64,000 nt of DNA from Atopobium minutum (GTDB taxonomy: Bacteria; Actinomycetota; Coriobacteriia; Coriobacteriales; Atopobiaceae). Below are positions 56,533 through 64,000 of the stretch, one piece after another. Where the stretch lies: positions 1,054,001 through 1,118,000 of the forward strand of contig FNSH01000001.1 of assembly GCA_900105895.1 (NCBI GenBank), in the 5' to 3' direction. The notes beneath the pieces are model-generated. The model saw only the letters and a list, made by a program, of their open reading frames with translations, did not search any database and was not told where the DNA came from. Every line of letters begins with the position of its first letter. The first letter of the stretch is position 1. A program made the position numbers and the translations under genes.

Positions 56533-57039
56533 ATAGCTTACGAGCTCATCCTTCTCGCGAGACCTGGTGTGCATGGGGGAGGGATGAGCGTTTGCGGCAG
56601 GCCATCCTATGGGGAAGGCAGCAACAAGTTCATAGCCAGCCAACTCAGGCAGCTCTTGGGCAAGGGCTGGTGCGTCAAAAGAGCCTAGCCAACAGGTGCC
56701 AAGCCCCAAATCTGCAATAGCTAGCATGATATGCGTAGCAACAATAGAGGCATCTACATCGGCAAAGTTCTTCCCATCGTAGCTGCGCGTCCACGACTCT
56801 TGGGGAGCTGCACCAACTATGATGTAGGAGTGCGCACCAAAGTCATAACGGGTATGGCGAGTAAATTTTTCTACTGCATCCCCATTTAATACCCAAAGCC
56901 TAAAAGGTTGTTTGTTGACGGCGGTAGGTGCCGCAAGAGCCACATCAATGATTTTCTCGATAAGCTCAGGCTCTACAGGCTTGTCAGAAAACGCACGGCA
57001 TGAATAGCGCTCATGTGCCAAACTTGCAAAATCACTCAT
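56524..57039 (-). CDS. Nitroreductase-family FMN protein
   Basis: A 171-residue flavin oxidoreductase. ERYSCRAFSDKPV and VALAAPTAVNKQPFRLWV bind FMN at the N-terminus; DLGLGTCWLGSFDAPAL is the C-terminal family motif. Short, at the compact end of the family. Starts at an ATG after AGAAAGAAG. It overlaps the convergent iminopeptidase by nine bases. It reduces nitro or quinone substrates or acts as a flavin-dependent dehydrogenase; the substrate is unknown. Confidence 0.92.
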   Translation of the reverse strand: MSDFASLAHERYSCRAFSDKPVEPELIEKIIDVALAAPTAVNKQPFRLWVLNGDAVEKFTRHTRYDFGAHSYIIVGAAPQESWTRSYDGKNFADVDASIVATHIMLAIADLGLGTCWLGSFDAPALAQELPELAGYELVAAFPIGWPAANAHPSPMHTRSREKDELVSYLD

Positions 57040-57119
57040 CTAAAACTTCTTTCTTAGACTGACTACAAGGCGTGCCATTAGGTACTATAAGTAAGATATA
57101 CCACCATTTGGGAGGAATT

Positions 57120-57950
57120 ATGACGCGCAAATCTAGATTGATGCTTGCGGGAATTATTGGTACAGCAGCGGCAACAGCCTCAGTAACTGCTGCATTGGTT
57201 GCTCGCGCTTGGGTGCGCCATGATCCACATCTGATTCGCTCTACCTCCTTTGGCTCAGCGTTTATTTACACCAGCTACGATCAAAAGGGCAGAGCTGTGC
57301 GTTTGCTTTGTGTTGGTGGTGTGGTTCAAAGTGCTACGTATATGGATCAAAATCGCTATGAGCTGCCTTTTGAATACTTCCGCGCTTGCGCTCGTGCAAT
57401 GCGTGAATCTGGCCTGCATGCTCAGCGAGTGCTGGTGCTTGGCGGCGGCGGGTATACCTATCCAAAATATCTTATTGCTCACGATAAGAACGTGCAGGTA
57501 GACGTGTGTGAGATTGATCCAGAGATTACCGCCATCGCACATAGGTGGTTTTATTTGGATGCTCTCAAACGTGAGTTTAAGACACAGATTACCGGGCGTC
57601 TTACCACTATTTGTGCAGATGCAACATCCTATTTGCAGTATACCGATGCCACTTATGACGTCATCTTCAACGATGTCTTTGCGGCTGGGGTGCCAGCAGC
57701 GTCATTGGCAGGGGAGATAGGCGTAGCATCCGTGCATGCGCGGCTTGCGCAAAACGGCCTGTATCTTGTTAATTATGTTGTCGATAAGACCGGTCTTGCA
57801 GGCTTGCAAAACGTTGTCCAGGTGTTAAGCCAACAGTTTAAACAGGTATACATCGTGGATGCTTGCGACGAGGAATTTAGCAACTCAGAAAATTATTTGA
57901 TTATTGCTACCGATGGTGACTATACCTTTTCCAACACTATCGGGTTTTAA
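57120..57950 (+). CDS. Membrane-anchored spermidine synthase-like methyltransferase fold protein
   Basis: A 276-residue protein with an N-terminal signal-anchor helix (residues about 8-30) and a SAM-binding fold of the spermidine synthase family. VLVLGGGGYTYPKYL corresponds to the GGGDG motif of true spermidine synthases, but the acidic catalytic residue is missing. VDVCEIDPEITAIAHRWF and ICADATSYLQ fit the nucleotide-binding region. I start at the ATG at 57120 after GGGAGG; an earlier ATG at 57072 lacks a site. No polyamine genes are adjacent. Probably not a polyamine synthase. Confidence 0.8.
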   Translation: MTRKSRLMLAGIIGTAAATASVTAALVARAWVRHDPHLIRSTSFGSAFIYTSYDQKGRAVRLLCVGGVVQSATYMDQNRYELPFEYFRACARAMRESGLHAQRVLVLGGGGYTYPKYLIAHDKNVQVDVCEIDPEITAIAHRWFYLDALKREFKTQITGRLTTICADATSYLQYTDATYDVIFNDVFAAGVPAASLAGEIGVASVHARLAQNGLYLVNYVVDKTGLAGLQNVVQVLSQQFKQVYIVDACDEEFSNSENYLIIATDGDYTFSNTIGF

Positions 57951-58004
57951 GTAAGAAACTTTATGAAAGGACATGGCTACACCATGCCCTTATCGCTATA
58001 CCAC

Positions 58005-58967
58005 TTAAAACATGTTGCGAAGTGCAAACTCTGCCTGAACCGTGCGGAACATAAGGTCAACGTCGTCCAGACCTAAGTGCTTCTCGGATTCACCGGCTTC
58101 CAAGGTGCCACGACGGCGAGCCCAGCTTTCCAGAGATGCCGGCCTTTGCTCATGGGGTAAAATTTTGGTCTCAGGGTCTACGCGGCGACAAATATCGCGC
58201 GTATCAATGGGAACAATCTTGCCAGCTTTGCGCGCCTCCGCATAGCCATCAATGTGCAGCATAAACCAGGAGTCCTCAAAGGCTGCATTGTGTGCCATAT
58301 AGGGGAAGCGTGTGAGTGTGGCGAGAAGTGCAGCCTGCATTTTCTTATCCTCGCGGAAAGGCTTCTTACCCTCAATATCAGACCAGCTAATGTGGTGAAT
58401 GTTTGCTAGAGGTACACCCTTTTGTTGGTACATATCTGGAAGCCCACAATATGCCAGGTAGGGATCGGTTGGTTTTGCATCTACGCTAAGCTGCATAAAC
58501 TCAAGGCCAACATTAACAATATAGCCACGATCTGGATCGCGCGCAGTGGTTTCAATATCAATGCCTACCACCATGCCAGAAATAGGTGCGGCAAGGTATG
58601 CAATATTCAGGTCATTAAGGCCCAGACCAGCTTCTTTAGCAACAATTTTAGGGCTGCGATGCTGCATGGCAGCAACGCCGCGGACCAAATCATCATCGGA
58701 AAGTCGTTGAGCCAAACTGGATCCACGCAGGTTTTGTAGGCGTTCGATACCAAAGTTGTCGCAGGTAGTGCGATTACGATCTGCCAGCGAACGCACGATT
58801 TCAAAGTTAAATGGATCATCTGAACCATAGGAAGCACGCCATGCGGCAAGCAGCTGGGAAATAGCATCTTCATTAGCTGCTCGATCTGCGGTAAGGGTGG
58901 CATCGTCCATTAAAAAGCCAGGGAAGGCGAGGGCGTTTGCGTGTTCGATTGCTTCGCTTACATTCAT
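58005..58967 (-). CDS. DEDDh-type 3'-5' exonuclease
   Basis: A 320-residue protein. The C-terminal half is a DnaQ-like exonuclease: GIDIETTARDPDRGYIVNVGLEF (Asp and Glu of motif I), HNAAFEDSWF (motif II Asp) and HLGLDDVD (motif III His and Asp). The first 130 residues are not recognised and contain an unusual helical segment (FPGFLMDDATLTADRAANEDAISQLLAAWRAS). It could act on DNA or RNA ends. Starts at an ATG after GGAGAAAAAT. Confidence 0.85.
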   Translation of the reverse strand: MNVSEAIEHANALAFPGFLMDDATLTADRAANEDAISQLLAAWRASYGSDDPFNFEIVRSLADRNRTTCDNFGIERLQNLRGSSLAQRLSDDDLVRGVAAMQHRSPKIVAKEAGLGLNDLNIAYLAAPISGMVVGIDIETTARDPDRGYIVNVGLEFMQLSVDAKPTDPYLAYCGLPDMYQQKGVPLANIHHISWSDIEGKKPFREDKKMQAALLATLTRFPYMAHNAAFEDSWFMLHIDGYAEARKAGKIVPIDTRDICRRVDPETKILPHEQRPASLESWARRRGTLEAGESEKHLGLDDVDLMFRTVQAEFALRNMF

Positions 58968-58992
58968 ATTTTTCTCCGGTTAAGAGCCGTTA

Positions 58993-59040
58993 AGAGTAGG
59001 GCATTGGATGGAGCATTGAGTAGGGCATTGAGTAGAGCAT
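58993..59040. repeat. Short tandem repeat, about 14-base units
   Basis: GAGTAGGGCATTG-like units occur four times with variations (GAGTAGGGCATTG, GATGGAGCATTG, AGTAGGGCATTG, AGTAGAGCAT). It lies in the gap before the MarR gene. Probably slippage-prone DNA without coding function. Confidence 0.55.
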
Positions 59041-59105
59041 ATCTATCAAAGGTAAGCCTATCAAAGTTGGAAGGTTGAGGTGTGAAGATTGCGCTCAATT
59101 TGACT

Positions 59106-59167
59106 AAATGTTGATTACTCAACATTTACAGTAAAGAGTGCTACTATACTTGTTGATAAATCAACAA
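59106..59167 (+). promoter_or_regulatory. Two palindromic operators around a -10 box
   Basis: AAATGTTGA-TTAC-TCAACATTT (59106-59127) and TTGTTGA-TAAA-TCAACAA (59150-59167) are two perfect palindromes with a common TTGA-N4-TCAA core, 42 bases centre to centre (about four helical turns). TATACT at 59145-59150 adjoins the second. This is the arrangement of a MarR-family autoregulated promoter. Confidence 0.7.
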
Positions 59168-59267
59168 CTGTTACCGATGATGTACGTTGTAGCGAGCGGC
59201 ACAGCGCGTACGTGAGCGCATGCAACGGCTATGCCAGTGAGCGTCAAAGACTCAGATGGGAGGAGCG

Positions 59268-59759
59268 TTGGCTCAATCAATACCATCACAGCAGGCCTCA
59301 GCCTCAAATCAAGCTGTAGACACCAAGCGCTTCGAGACATTTTCTGGACTCATTTTTGCGCTTCATAAGGAAGTGCAGCGTTTCAAAAAAGCCGAAATGG
59401 CTCGTTTTGGACTGCAAGGTACCGATGCCTCATGCCTGCTCTGCTTGCATAAATACCCCAAGGGTATCCCCAGCGCAGACATTGCCCGTGCGCTTGACGT
59501 GGATCGAGCTTTAGTTTCTCGCTCACTTGCATCACTGATGCAAAAAGGATATGCCCAAACTCATGATGACCAGGGCCAGGGAGCGGTTGGGTACAGAAGC
59601 CCTGTTTTTCTCACCAAGAAAGGCATGGAGCTTGCCTGCCAAGTGGAAGAAATTATCACTCGCATGGTGGGGCTTGCTGCCAGTGAGCTCATTCAAGAAG
59701 ATATCGTGGTTATGTACCGCGTTCTAGAAGAAATTCTTGATAAAATAAGGATGTTATAG
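59268..59759 (+). CDS. MarR-family transcriptional regulator
   Basis: A 163-residue winged-helix repressor. The recognition region is IPSADIARALDVDRALVSRSLASLMQKGYAQ at about residues 70-100. I start at the TTG at 59268, which has GGGAGG just upstream; the ATG at 59256 lies before that site and would make it coding. Long palindromic operators in front of the gene suggest autoregulation. It has no clear target next to it other than the DegV gene 108 bases downstream. The inducer is unknown. Confidence 0.88.
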   Translation: MAQSIPSQQASASNQAVDTKRFETFSGLIFALHKEVQRFKKAEMARFGLQGTDASCLLCLHKYPKGIPSADIARALDVDRALVSRSLASLMQKGYAQTHDDQGQGAVGYRSPVFLTKKGMELACQVEEIITRMVGLAASELIQEDIVVMYRVLEEILDKIRML

Positions 59760-59867
59760 CACGATACTAGCTAGATTGGGCAAGTCAGCCACACAGCCGC
59801 ATAGTTGTATATGCGTGCGGGCAGCGTGTGTCTTTTATGCACGCGCATTCTACGAAGGAGAAGCTTC

Positions 59868-60713
59868 ATGACAATTAGAATCGTCTGCGATTCAGGTGCC
59901 GATGTTTCCGACCTCATGCACGATCAGCTTACGGTCCTGCCTTTATCGGTTGCGTTTGGAACAACAACGTATTTAGATGGAGTTGACCTGACGAATCAGC
60001 GCTTTTATGAGCTGCTCCTGGAAACGGACGTTATGCCCACTACAGGTCAGGTCACACCCTATCGTTTTGACCAAGCATTTGCACAGGCACGCAATGCAGA
60101 CGAGAAGGTCGTGGCAATTACCATCTCTTCTGTTTTATCGGGTACCCACCAAAGTGCTGTTACAGCAGCTCAACCCTATGGTGACAGCGTTTGTATTATC
60201 GATACGCTCAGCGCCTCCATGGGTACGCGCGCAATGGTTGAGTATGCGCTAAGGCTTGTCGATGAGGGCGTGGAGTTTGATGCGCTGTGTGAAGAGCTTG
60301 CCAGCAAAGTGGAACATCTGCGCGTCATGGCGCTTCTCGACACCTTGGAGTATTTGCATCGTGGCGGCCGCCTGCCCAAAGCAGCTGCAACGCTTGGTGC
60401 CTTACTTTCTATCAAGCCCGTCATCACTACGAACGAGGGCGCGGTTGCACTGGTAGGAAAGGCGCGCGGCTCCAAGGCAGCTAACAACTTGCTTGATCAG
60501 CTGGTCGATAAAAGCGGTGGTATCAACTTTGACCTGCCGCTCTGTGTTGGCTATACCGGGCTGGATGATACGCTGCTCAAAAAATATGTTCAGGATAGCG
60601 CACTGCTCTGGAAGGAAAATATCCCTCAGTTGCTCTTCCATTCCATGGGCGGGACCATCGGTACTCATGCGGGTCCCGGAACCATTGCCTTAGGATTTTT
60701 TGCCAACAACTGA
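59868..60713 (+). CDS. DegV-family fatty acid-binding protein
   Basis: A 281-residue protein of the DegV/FakB family, which binds fatty acids and presents them to a kinase for phosphorylation and phospholipid synthesis. IVCDSGADVSDL, TTGQVTPYRF, ISSVLSGTHQSA and DTLEYLHRGGRLPKAAATLGALLSIKPV are family motifs. It starts at the ATG at 59868 after GAAGGAG; the earlier frame from 59805 lacks one. No FakA kinase is in the window. Its 3' end lies inside a short tandem repeat. Confidence 0.93.
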   Translation: MTIRIVCDSGADVSDLMHDQLTVLPLSVAFGTTTYLDGVDLTNQRFYELLLETDVMPTTGQVTPYRFDQAFAQARNADEKVVAITISSVLSGTHQSAVTAAQPYGDSVCIIDTLSASMGTRAMVEYALRLVDEGVEFDALCEELASKVEHLRVMALLDTLEYLHRGGRLPKAAATLGALLSIKPVITTNEGAVALVGKARGSKAANNLLDQLVDKSGGINFDLPLCVGYTGLDDTLLKKYVQDSALLWKENIPQLLFHSMGGTIGTHAGPGTIALGFFANN

Positions 60714-60760
60714 TGTCACTAAAACTGATGTCACTAACAACTGATGTTACTAAAATTGAT
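60708..60760 (+). repeat. Tandem repeat across the DegV stop codon
   Basis: AACTGATGTCACTAA-like units of 15-16 bases repeat three to four times from 60708, with the first TGA being the DegV stop. It fills the gap between the convergent DegV and LysR genes. Copy-number change could move the stop. Confidence 0.7.
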
Positions 60761-60785
60761 GGAGCCAACAGGGGCTTTGCCTGCG

Positions 60786-61700
60786 CTAGTGCATTTTTTG
60801 CGCGGCAATTACCTGCTGAAGCATGCCGATAAACGCTTGAGCGAGTTCGCTCAGCTTGCGCTGGCTGTGGGTGAGGTATCCCACGTTCATGATCTCATCT
60901 GTTTCCAAGGGGATAGATTTGGTCTGTCCAGACATCTCATCAGATAGGATGCCGGTGGAAATCAAAAACCCGTTGTAGTTGGCTAGCAGGCTGGTCATAG
61001 TTCCACGGTCACTTACCACTACGTTTTGTGCATGAGGAATGTACGAAAACGGCTCTTCTGACAAATACAGGGAGCTTTGCGCGCCTTGTTCAAAGGTGTA
61101 GCGCGGCCAATCAGCAAGTTCGGAGACCTTGAGAGAAGGTTTGCTGGCAAGCGGATGATCCTTACGGACAAACACATGAGGCTTTGCTTTGTGTAAGGAG
61201 ATAAATTTGAGGTTATTCTCGTCAAAGCGCCTACGCAAGGCCTGCTCATTGTAGGAACTCAAAAACAGGATGCCAATGTCAGATCTAAAATCTGCAACGT
61301 CATTAATAATGTTGGTTGTACGGGTTTCTCGTAGTGTAAAGTCAAAGCCGCTGTCTTCCTGGGTTCGGACAAAGGCAGTGAACGCACGAACGACAAAGGC
61401 GTAGTGCTGGGAACTTATTGAGAGGCGCTGTTTAAGCTGGTCAGGGTGGCCGGCATAGCGGTTTTGTAAAAGATCCGCCTGCTCAATAACCTGGCGCGCA
61501 TACCCCAAAAACTCAACACCCTCACGCGTTACGCGAATGCCCTTGCTGGTGCGCGTAAAAATGGTGATACCAAGCTCTTGCTCAAGATCTTTAACCGCAA
61601 CCGATAAGCTCGACTGGGCAATAAAATGCGTTTTTGCCACCGAGTTCATTGAACCGCTTTCGGCAATGGCAATTATATATCTGAGCTGTTGAAGATTCAT
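60786..61700 (-). CDS. LysR-family transcriptional regulator
   Basis: A 304-residue regulator. The N-terminal helix-turn-helix is LRYIIAIAESGSMNSVAKTHFIAQSSLSVAVKDLEQELG (residues about 5-43), followed by TRTSKGIRVTREGVEFLGYARQV and an effector domain with SDIGILF. The stop lies 73 bases from the convergent DegV gene. Starts after GAGGACCGG. The radical SAM gene upstream on the same strand, 26 bases beyond its start, is the nearest neighbour. Target genes unknown. Confidence 0.93.
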   Translation of the reverse strand: MNLQQLRYIIAIAESGSMNSVAKTHFIAQSSLSVAVKDLEQELGITIFTRTSKGIRVTREGVEFLGYARQVIEQADLLQNRYAGHPDQLKQRLSISSQHYAFVVRAFTAFVRTQEDSGFDFTLRETRTTNIINDVADFRSDIGILFLSSYNEQALRRRFDENNLKFISLHKAKPHVFVRKDHPLASKPSLKVSELADWPRYTFEQGAQSSLYLSEEPFSYIPHAQNVVVSDRGTMTSLLANYNGFLISTGILSDEMSGQTKSIPLETDEIMNVGYLTHSQRKLSELAQAFIGMLQQVIAAQKMH

Positions 61701-61726
61701 AACCGGTCCTCTTTGGATGATTTACC

Positions 61727-62503
61727 TTAGTATGAAACACAAACATCTAAACCGAGGTCGCGTACACGAGCGGCAATGCTATCTAGCACCTGTGGCGCGG
61801 CTTTAGCGAGGGTGGGAACGGGTACATCACGTGCGATGGTATAGATAAACACTTGTTGAGGATTAATCTGTTGTAAAGCATCAAGCCAGGGTTCTACGTA
61901 GGTATTGGCTGTGTTATCTGCGTTTATACCTTTGATGGTTCCGCTGACAAAAATTGTTTGAATCTTTATGTGTCCACCAAATGAAGCATAGGCTGCAATG
62001 CGCTCGCTTACATCGTAGTGGCCTTGAGGCCTATCCAAAAGGTTAATGTAGGAAGCATCTACGGTATCCAGCTTTAAAATGTTGTCATCTACCTGCAGTA
62101 AAGCTTGATGAACGGCGGGTTTATCGGCAAACATGCCATTGCTCAGAACACTAATGCGTGCGTTGGGTACATAGAGCTTACGCAGGCGACGAACCAGCTC
62201 AACCGCCTGCGGAAATAGGGGACTTGCAGTGGGTTCACCATTTCCTGCAAAAGTAAGAACCGTGGGCTGCAATGCGCTGTGTGCCAGCTGGGCAAGCTTT
62301 GTATCAAGTGCGGTCTTAAGCTCGTCTAACGTGGTATATCCGTCAGAGGTGCGCCTGTGCTCATTCAGGCCGTTCTCGCAATAGGCGCAGTTAAATGAAC
62401 ATATTTTTCCCGATGCGGGCATTAAATTAATGCCGAGTGAAACCCCCAGGCGGCGGCTTTGCACGGGACCAAATACTGGACTGTCATTGAGAAATGTTGG
62501 CAT
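61727..62503 (-). CDS. Radical SAM protein
   Basis: A 258-residue radical SAM enzyme of the small type related to wyosine or heme/anaerobic maturase-like proteins. The cluster motif is CSFNCAYC at about residues 36-43, and the SAM-binding region has LTFAGNGEPTASPLFPQAVELVRRLR. I start at the ATG at 62503 after GGAGGG; the longer frame to 62542 lacks a site. There is no extra cysteine-rich domain. The reaction is unknown. The downstream LysR gene is on the same strand. Confidence 0.85.
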   Translation of the reverse strand: MPTFLNDSPVFGPVQSRRLGVSLGINLMPASGKICSFNCAYCENGLNEHRRTSDGYTTLDELKTALDTKLAQLAHSALQPTVLTFAGNGEPTASPLFPQAVELVRRLRKLYVPNARISVLSNGMFADKPAVHQALLQVDDNILKLDTVDASYINLLDRPQGHYDVSERIAAYASFGGHIKIQTIFVSGTIKGINADNTANTYVEPWLDALQQINPQQVFIYTIARDVPVPTLAKAAPQVLDSIAARVRDLGLDVCVSY

Positions 62504-62570
62504 CAATTCCCTCCATCTTGATAATACAAAAGAAGGGAGCAAAATCCGAGTGGGTATTTCAATCTATTGT

Positions 62571-62650
62571 GCGTGATGTTGCGTGCGTGACGCGGTGTGT
62601 GATGTAGCGTGCGGTGTGGTGCGCGTGACGCGGCGTTCGGTGCGACGGCG
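62571..62650. repeat. GC-rich degenerate GCGTG repeats
   Basis: GCGTGACGCGG occurs twice and GTGATGTWGCGTG-like units twice in a G/T/C-rich stretch just upstream of the candidate small RNA terminator. No coding frame was seen. Part of a 247-base gap between the radical SAM gene and the XRE-type gene. Confidence 0.5.
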
Positions 62651-62660
62651 TACTGCCGCA

Positions 62661-62738
62661 TTAAAAAACGATGACCATTCAAAGAATGGTCATCGTTCGC
62701 ATTGTCTCCAACTCACGCTGGAGGTATATCCCACTATA
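62661..62738 (-). ncRNA. Candidate small RNA with intrinsic terminator
   Basis: On the minus strand a hairpin with perfect 12-base arms ACGATGACCATT/AATGGTCATCGT (62668-62696) is followed by TTTTTTAA. No minus-strand protein gene ends here, so a short RNA is likely. Upstream on that strand TATAGT (near 62737) could be its -10 box, and a small CTCCA/TGGAG hairpin carrying CCTCC lies close to the 5' end. The RNA would be about 75 bases long and antisense to the leader of the XRE-type gene. Expression is not shown. Confidence 0.4.
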
Positions 62739-62750
62739 TCCTAATTTGGA

Positions 62751-63026
62751 ATGATTCTAAGCTCGGATAATAATCTCCTCATGGATATTACAAGTAATCA
62801 AACAATCGGCAAGAACCTTAAGGCCATTCGTTGCGCACATGGAATCACTCAGCTTGCTCTCGCAGAGAAACTTAATGTAAATCAGTCTTTTCTCAGTAAG
62901 TTGGAAAGCGGCGAGCGCTCACTTCGTGTGTACGAGGTTCGCTGGATTGCGGAAGTATTGGATATGTCTGTTGCAGATCTTGCAACCCAACTCAACGAGG
63001 GCATTTCTTCAGAACCAAACTTCTAA
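62751..63026 (+). CDS. Small XRE-family DNA-binding protein
   Basis: A 91-residue protein of helix-turn-helix type. IGKNLKAIRCAHGITQLALAEKLNVNQSFLSKLESGERSLRVYEVRWIAEVL is a complete HTH_3 domain at about residues 19-70. Neither possible start (ATG 62751, or ATG 62781, MDITSNQTIG) has a strong ribosome site; I keep the longer form with caution. No toxin gene or prophage genes adjoin. It may regulate its own gene or a restriction/toxin system elsewhere. Confidence 0.75.
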   Translation: MILSSDNNLLMDITSNQTIGKNLKAIRCAHGITQLALAEKLNVNQSFLSKLESGERSLRVYEVRWIAEVLDMSVADLATQLNEGISSEPNF

Positions 63027-63076
63027 GCTGCACGTATTGCTGTGTTTATCAGCGTTATTGCGGTGCCCATCAGGTA

Positions 63077-63847
63077 TCATTGCTTTCTAAATACCAGTTC
63101 GTTGCTACTCGATAGCACTTCGTCAAAGGTGTAACCGCGCCCATCAAATTTATGTAACTCCGCTACAGACGCAATGTTTTTCTCGGCAGACCAACGAATA
63201 AAGCTTCCGCGTGCGGCCTTAACCTCTGGTGCACGCATAACTAATTTGCCCGACTTTGCATCGGGCGATAAAAACGTGCAGGTTATAGTCTTGTCTGCAA
63301 AGTAAGGCACGAGCGCTTGTGAATATTCCTTGGATGCAAGGTTAATAATGCGGATGTCGTCCGCCTCATCCATAAGGGTGCGCGCCAGCAAATCACCCCA
63401 CCACTCGTATAGATTATGCGCCCCGTCCATGCTTAGCTTAGCTTGCATCTCCAGTCGATAAGGACACACACCATCAAGGGGGCGTACCAATCCGTACAGT
63501 CCGGAAATCACACGCACGTGCTCCTGAGTCCATGACAGCTGCTCCTCAGACATTACCGAGGCGGCAATGTTGGTGTATTGGATGCCGTTATAGCTGCAGA
63601 CTGCTGCGGTTAAGTGATCAAAAGGAAGCTGCAATCCTGCTTGCAACTCGTTCAATTGTTGGAGCGACTCATGTGCCAAGCGCGGTGAACAGGCCCAGAG
63701 CTTGTGTAGCTGTTCAAAGTCCATGTTATGCAAATGCGCTGCAATCTTGCGTGCCTTCTCAATAAATTGAGGCTGAGCAGTAGCAAAGGGGTATTCTTCG
63801 GTCACCTTCATTTTCTTAGCAGGTGAAATAATAAATCGCAGGTTCAC
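63077..63847 (-). CDS. yaaA: Peroxide stress protein YaaA
   Basis: A DUF328/UPF0246 protein, which in E. coli limits free iron during hydrogen peroxide stress. The family begins with (K/R)FIISPAKKM, so I start at the GTG at 63847 (MNLRFIISPAKKM), preceded by AAAGGA. The frame further upstream to 63940 lacks support. The product has 256 residues; YNGIQY, VISGLYGLVRPLDGVCPYRLEMQAKL, LYEWWGDLL and INLASKEYS match the family. Its 3' end faces the XRE-type gene. Confidence 0.92.
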   Translation of the reverse strand: MNLRFIISPAKKMKVTEEYPFATAQPQFIEKARKIAAHLHNMDFEQLHKLWACSPRLAHESLQQLNELQAGLQLPFDHLTAAVCSYNGIQYTNIAASVMSEEQLSWTQEHVRVISGLYGLVRPLDGVCPYRLEMQAKLSMDGAHNLYEWWGDLLARTLMDEADDIRIINLASKEYSQALVPYFADKTITCTFLSPDAKSGKLVMRAPEVKAARGSFIRWSAEKNIASVAELHKFDGRGYTFDEVLSSSNELVFRKQ

Positions 63848-64000
63848 GGCTTGTCCTTTGTTTGTCTTTTCGATCCGCTTTGTCTGAGCTTCGACTTTTT
63901 CATAGTGTTGATATTGTATTTCGTGTTTTGAGGAAAGCAATGACGCAGCACAGGTTTAGGACTATGCTCTAAAGTAATGTGATAGTAACGCTTGTACCAG

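Overview
The window looks like a chromosomal segment of a low-to-mid GC, Gram-positive, anaerobic actinobacterium, most likely class Coriobacteriia (Atopobium/Lancefieldella/Olsenella group). This rests on the protein flavour (compact F-type ATPase operon followed by murA, sortase-anchored surface protein, many PTS and fermentation genes, glycyl-radical enzyme, strong Shine-Dalgarno sites with frequent GTG/TTG starts). No ribosomal RNA, phage, insertion sequence or CRISPR array was seen, and taxonomy was not tested by a search.

Layout. 1-4.9 kb: the end of a nucleoside ABC importer (ATPase, two permeases) in one operon with cytidine deaminase and pyrimidine-nucleoside phosphorylase, closed by a terminator. 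5.0-8.1 kb: PHP-family phosphatase, tRNA-Glu and two tandem paralogous TPR-like proteins. 8.4-17.9 kb: an iron alcohol dehydrogenase, a DeoR-family regulator, a mannose-family PTS (IIAB, IIC, IID, DUF956) and a divergent glycyl-radical activase/glycyl-radical enzyme pair of the E. coli YbiY/YbiW type. I read this as a candidate anhydrohexitol fermentation locus in which one motif recurs at three promoters. 18.4-28.1 kb: housekeeping (prfA, prmC, two TsaC-like proteins, glpK, rpiB, upp) and a LytS/LytTR two-component system. 28.1-32.7 kb: two divergent APC permeases and an amidohydrolase.

32.8-41.1 kb: the complete atp operon (small membrane protein, atpB-E-F-H-A-G-D-C) and murA. 41.3-43.9 kb: a DtxR-family regulator, a degenerate homocysteine-methyltransferase-like protein without zinc cysteines, and galU. 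44.2-49.1 kb: a large signal-peptide/IPQTG cell-wall protein split into two frames by one missing base in a G run. 49.3-55.6 kb: sbcD, sbcC and ligA. 55.6-56.5 kb: a proline iminopeptidase broken by another single-base loss. 56.5-64 kb: nitroreductase, spermidine-synthase-like methyltransferase, DEDDh exonuclease, MarR regulator with two palindromic operators, DegV lipid-binding protein, LysR regulator, radical SAM protein, a small XRE-type protein next to a candidate small RNA, and YaaA.

The strongest hypothesis is the PTS/glycyl-radical locus: sugar uptake with 6-phosphorylation, radical C-O cleavage by a YbiW-type lyase, and reduction of a C3 product by the iron dehydrogenase, all probably under the DeoR protein encoded inside the cluster. 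The two single-base frame breaks should be checked against raw reads before either gene is called dead.
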